Source of the DNA: Candidatus Aminicenantota bacterium
GTDB lineage: Bacteria > Acidobacteriota > Aminicenantia > Aminicenantales > Aminicenantaceae
Length of the DNA: 64,000 nt
Assembly (NCBI GenBank): GCA_020344415.1
Contig: CP070825.1
Span: forward strand, 2,581,105-2,645,104
Direction: 5' to 3'
Part shown: in pieces, positions 61,496 through 64,000 of the stretch
How positions within the stretch are numbered: the first letter of the stretch is position 1
Layout of the letters: the number at the start of each line of letters is the position of its first letter
The notes under the pieces: generated by a model
The model's database searches: none
Seen by the model: the letters and a program-made list of their open reading frames with translations, nothing else
What the model was told of the DNA's origin: nothing
Made by a program: the position numbers and the translations under genes

Positions 61496-62773
61496 GTGAA
61501 AAAAAGGCTTATCGTATTCTTTGTCCTTTCTGCCCTCCCCCTTATGAGCTATGCCTCTATTATAAAAATCACTGTAGATGCACCCATCCATCCTATTACT
61601 TCAGAATATATCAGAAATACTATCGATAGGGCGGCTCAAGAAAATGCTAGTCTGATCATCATGGCCATCAATACTCCTGGCGGCCTGGATACATCGATGA
61701 GAGAAATCATCGAGAAAATCTTGAGCTCAAAGACGCCTGTCGCTATTTTCGTGAGTCCCAGCGGAGCCCGAGCAGCTTCAGCCGGCTTTTTTATCGGTAT
61801 TGCCTGTGACATCTTTGTCATGTCCCCTGGAACGAGCACGGGCGCAGCCCACCCCGTAGGCGTATCTATCACTGGACAGCCCATGGATGAAACAATGGCA
61901 GAAAAGGTCACCCATGATGCAGCCTCTTATATCAAAACACTTGCTGAAAAAAGGGAAAGAAACACCCAATTAGCCGAAGATGCCGTCAGAAAAAGTTTGT
62001 CTTACACAGAAAGAGAGGCTTTAGAAGGAAAACTGATCGATTTAATAGCCCAGAACGAACAGGAAATAATCGAATATTTTGATGGGAAAACAATCAAGAG
62101 ATTCAACGGGGAAGAAGAACTGCTTGAGCTCAAAGATGAAGAAATAATTGATATTCCGATGTCTGCCAGACAAAAATTTCTTATCAATATATCAAATCCC
62201 AATCTCGCATATATTCTCCTCATGCTCGGTCTACTCGGGCTTTATTTTGAATTCTCAAATCCGGGTGCTATCTTGCCAGGCGTGTTGGGCGGAATCTGCC
62301 TTCTCTTAGCCATCTTTTCTTTCCAGATTTTACCTATTAACTATGTTGGTCTGATATTAATTCTGTTGGCAATCGGATTATTCATTCTCGAAGTGAAAGT
62401 CCAGAGTTATGGAATCTTATCTGTAGGAGGAATAGTAGCTATGATTATCGGCTCGATTATGCTCATAGATACTCCTATCCCCGAATTACGGCCCAGTCTG
62501 AATTTCATAATTCCTGTGGCTGTAGGGATTTCTGCGATTTTTATCTTTTTGATCGTCATTGCTATCAAGGCCCATATGAGAAGAGTCCACACCGGTAAAG
62601 AAGGTCTTGTAGGAGAAATTGGGGTTGTTCAGGCTGATCTCAAGCCAGAAGGCAAAGTTTTTGTCCATGGAGAACTATGGGATGCAGAAGCAACAGAGGA
62701 AATCCTCAAGGGCACAAAGGTCAAAATAGTAGAAGTTCTGCAGAACCTGAAAGTTAAGGTGACAAAAGTCTAA
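61496..62773 (+). CDS. NfeD-family membrane-bound ClpP-class serine protease
   Basis: The long NfeD form: signal/TM start KKRLIVFFVLSALPLMSYA, a ClpP-like protease domain with SPSGARAASAGFF (catalytic Ser) and later Lys in the helical region DAASYIKTLAEKRERN, then four or five TM helices (about 215-345) and the C-terminal OB-like NfeD domain GKEGLVGEIGVVQADLKPEGKVFVHGELWDAEA. GTG 61496 is selected: earlier ATGs at 61445 and 61469 overlap or precede the strong promoter, and GTG gives a clean signal peptide. Together with slipin, 119 bases downstream, it forms the common NfeD-stomatin module; the protease cleaves stomatin's hydrophobic C-terminus in the archaeal homologue. Confidence 0.9.
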   Translation: MKKRLIVFFVLSALPLMSYASIIKITVDAPIHPITSEYIRNTIDRAAQENASLIIMAINTPGGLDTSMREIIEKILSSKTPVAIFVSPSGARAASAGFFIGIACDIFVMSPGTSTGAAHPVGVSITGQPMDETMAEKVTHDAASYIKTLAEKRERNTQLAEDAVRKSLSYTEREALEGKLIDLIAQNEQEIIEYFDGKTIKRFNGEEELLELKDEEIIDIPMSARQKFLINISNPNLAYILLMLGLLGLYFEFSNPGAILPGVLGGICLLLAIFSFQILPINYVGLILILLAIGLFILEVKVQSYGILSVGGIVAMIIGSIMLIDTPIPELRPSLNFIIPVAVGISAIFIFLIVIAIKAHMRRVHTGKEGLVGEIGVVQADLKPEGKVFVHGELWDAEATEEILKGTKVKIVEVLQNLKVKVTKV

Positions 62774-62892
62774 GAAAAGACAAAAAACCCTTGAAATCAA
62801 GCAGACTTTTAGATTATACATTGAGAGTATAATTCCAATCTGTAGCTTTTGGAATTAAGCTCAAAAGAAAACTCCAAATTAAGGAGGTAAGG

Positions 62893-63651
62893 ATGTTAAC
62901 ATGGCCGATTATCGTCATAGCTTTCATCGTTCTTTATCTACTGAATGCGATTAAAGTTTTAAGAGAATATGAAAGAGGAGTGATTTTCAGGTTGGGGAGA
63001 GTGTTGTCCAAGCCTAAAGGCCCAGGTCTTATCTTAGTTTTCCCCCCAATCGACCGCATGGTTAGGGTGAGTCTTCGAATAGTCGTCATGGATATCCCCC
63101 CTCAAGATGTAATCACCAAAGACAATGTTTCAGTCAAGGTCAATGCTGTTGTTTACTTTCGCGTCATGGACCCACAAAAGGCAATACTCGAAGTGCAAGA
63201 CTTCCTCTTTGCCACCTCGCAACTTGCTCAAACGACACTCAGAAGTGTCCTGGGAGAAGTAGAACTGGATGAGCTTCTGTCAGAACGGGAAAAACTCAAT
63301 GCTCAGCTGCAGGAAATCATAGACAAACACTCAGATCCGTGGGGAATCAAGGTTCAACTCGTTGAAATGAAACATGTTGACCTGCCAGAAAACATGGTCA
63401 GAGCCATCGCCAAGCAAGCAGAAGCAGAAAGAGAAAGAAGAGCCAAGGTCATCCATGCGGATGGTGAATTCTTGGCTGCAGATAAACTGACCAAAGCAGC
63501 AGAGATTATCTCAACTAATCCCCAGGCTCTTCAACTCAGATTTCTAGGGACCTTAACCGAAATTGCGACTGAAAAAAACTCAACCATCATATTCCCTCTT
63601 CCTATAGATCTTATGAAAGCTTTCATGCATAAAAAAGATAAAACAGAATAG
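62893..63651 (+). CDS. Slipin / stomatin-family SPFH protein
   Basis: Membrane-scaffold protein of 252 residues with an N-terminal hydrophobic segment (about 2-19), the SPFH/band 7 domain [14 protein letters not shown] (about 24-37), [20 protein letters not shown], the stomatin signature around [21 protein letters not shown] (about 113-133), and a C-terminal coiled-coil [17 protein letters not shown] ending in [13 protein letters not shown]. The strong AAGGAGG is 6 bases upstream of the ATG. It follows nfeD and is presumably the substrate or partner of its protease domain. Confidence 0.94.
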   Translation: MLTWPIIVIAFIVLYLLNAIKVLREYERGVIFRLGRVLSKPKGPGLILVFPPIDRMVRVSLRIVVMDIPPQDVITKDNVSVKVNAVVYFRVMDPQKAILEVQDFLFATSQLAQTTLRSVLGEVELDELLSEREKLNAQLQEIIDKHSDPWGIKVQLVEMKHVDLPENMVRAIAKQAEAERERRAKVIHADGEFLAADKLTKAAEIISTNPQALQLRFLGTLTEIATEKNSTIIFPLPIDLMKAFMHKKDKTE

Positions 63652-63660
63652 CAATCAGAA

Positions 63661-64000
63661 ATGAATGGCAAAGATTTCAGGGAGCTTCAACTCTCAAGTA
63701 CCCAGCTCATCGTTATTTTTGTTGGAATACTGATCATTGGCGTCGTGATTTTTCTTTTAGGAGTTTCGGTCGGAAAAAAACAATCTCAAATCGCCGAAGA
63801 ATCAACAACCGTTGCTAAAAAAGAAATAGCACAAGCTGCTGATAAAAAACCTGTCCCTGTTCAAAAGGCAAAATCTGAAAAGCCTAAAGAAACAACCCGT
63901 AAGGGGAAAAAATCAGAAACAATCAAAAAAGAACTGGCCTCTCACAAAGAAATCAAGGAAAAGACAAGAGTAAAAACTGCTCCAACAGGGAAAGAGAATC
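63661..64000 (+). CDS. SPOR/FtsN-like membrane protein (partial, right edge)
   Basis: Only the first 113 codons are visible. The protein begins with MNGKDFRELQLSS, a single TM helix QLIVIFVGILIIGVVIFLLGV (about 15-35), and then a Lys/Glu/Ala/Thr-rich extended region beginning VGKKQSQIAEES. This layout (short cytoplasmic end, one helix, charged linker) is usual for FtsN- or DedD-like SPOR-domain proteins, but the SPOR domain would be beyond the window. It starts 9 bases after the slipin stop, likely in the same transcript. Confidence 0.55.
   Translation, partial: MNGKDFRELQLSSTQLIVIFVGILIIGVVIFLLGVSVGKKQSQIAEESTTVAKKEIAQAADKKPVPVQKAKSEKPKETTRKGKKSETIKKELASHKEIKEKTRVKTAPTGKEN

Noticed and set aside
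1..64000. CRISPR array, tRNA, rRNA, phage or complete insertion sequence
   Set aside because: I looked for regularly spaced direct repeats, cloverleaf ends (GGTTCGAATC-type T loops, CCA ends), transposase and integrase motifs and found none.

Overview
The window looks like ordinary chromosome of a Gram-negative, anaerobic, peptide- and amino-acid-using bacterium. Lipid A and Kdo genes (lpxB, waaA) imply an outer membrane. An ADP-forming acyl-CoA synthetase, TldD/TldE, M28 and M14 metallopeptidases, a CocE/S15 hydrolase and a D-aminoacylase point to peptide fermentation. The two-thioredoxin-fold disulfide oxidoreductase and the archaeal/eukaryal-type prolyl-tRNA synthetase recall thermophile-linked or deep-branching phyla. 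Candidatus Aminicenantes or a relative would fit, but this is inference from gene content; no rRNA or taxonomic marker search was possible. I saw no phage, complete insertion sequence, CRISPR array, rRNA or tRNA.

Layout. 1-3.3 kb: 5' part of ileS, then nadC-nadB (NAD synthesis). 3.4-10.3 kb: a flippase-like membrane protein, an opine-dehydrogenase-like gene coupled to a variant cobalamin-binding protein, and tldD-tldE. 10.5-16.3 kb: a lipoprotein, a newly found 46-residue membrane protein, a nitroreductase, a Tat DUF362 protein, thioredoxin and AlkD-like genes between two copies of a 250-bp MITE-like element, and a glutaredoxin-like PDO. 16.4-25.8 kb: acyl-CoA synthetase, three successive alkaline-phosphatase-superfamily genes (the first with an in-frame TGA), a ribbon-helix-helix protein, a palindromic repeat block, a membrane protein and a CheY-like receiver. 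25.9-35.4 kb: nitroreductase, M28 peptidase, CocE hydrolase, a second copy of the lipoprotein, and a four-gene ABC-2 transporter operon. 35.5-42.8 kb: a phosphoglycerate mutase whose two halves are in reversed order, then M23 peptidase, alpha/beta hydrolase, D-aminoacylase, PAP2 phosphatase and waaA. 43-48.5 kb: a Lys/Glu-rich protein, a DUF1648-like protein and two secreted M14 peptidases with calcium-type loops. 48.6-56.5 kb: rpsO-pnp, three pseudopilins, lpxB, DUF192, pcm, proS. 56.7-64 kb: three PilZ-like proteins around a LuxR-type regulator with a non-phosphorylatable receiver, coaE, a deoxyhypusine-synthase-like protein, HU, nfeD-slipin and the start of an FtsN/SPOR-like protein.

The most unusual items are the circularly permuted iPGM (35502-37109), the opine dehydrogenase/variant-B12 pair, the internal TGA at 18663, and near-consensus sigma-70 promoters whose -10 box lies only 7-10 bases from the start codon (nadC, 3364, 18570, waaA, nfeD), which implies leaderless mRNAs. 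Short dispersed repeats also recur: 163-bp and 70-bp elements on a GGGTCAGG core, MITE-like elements, and palindromes on a GAATTATTCA core that often begin exactly at stop codons.
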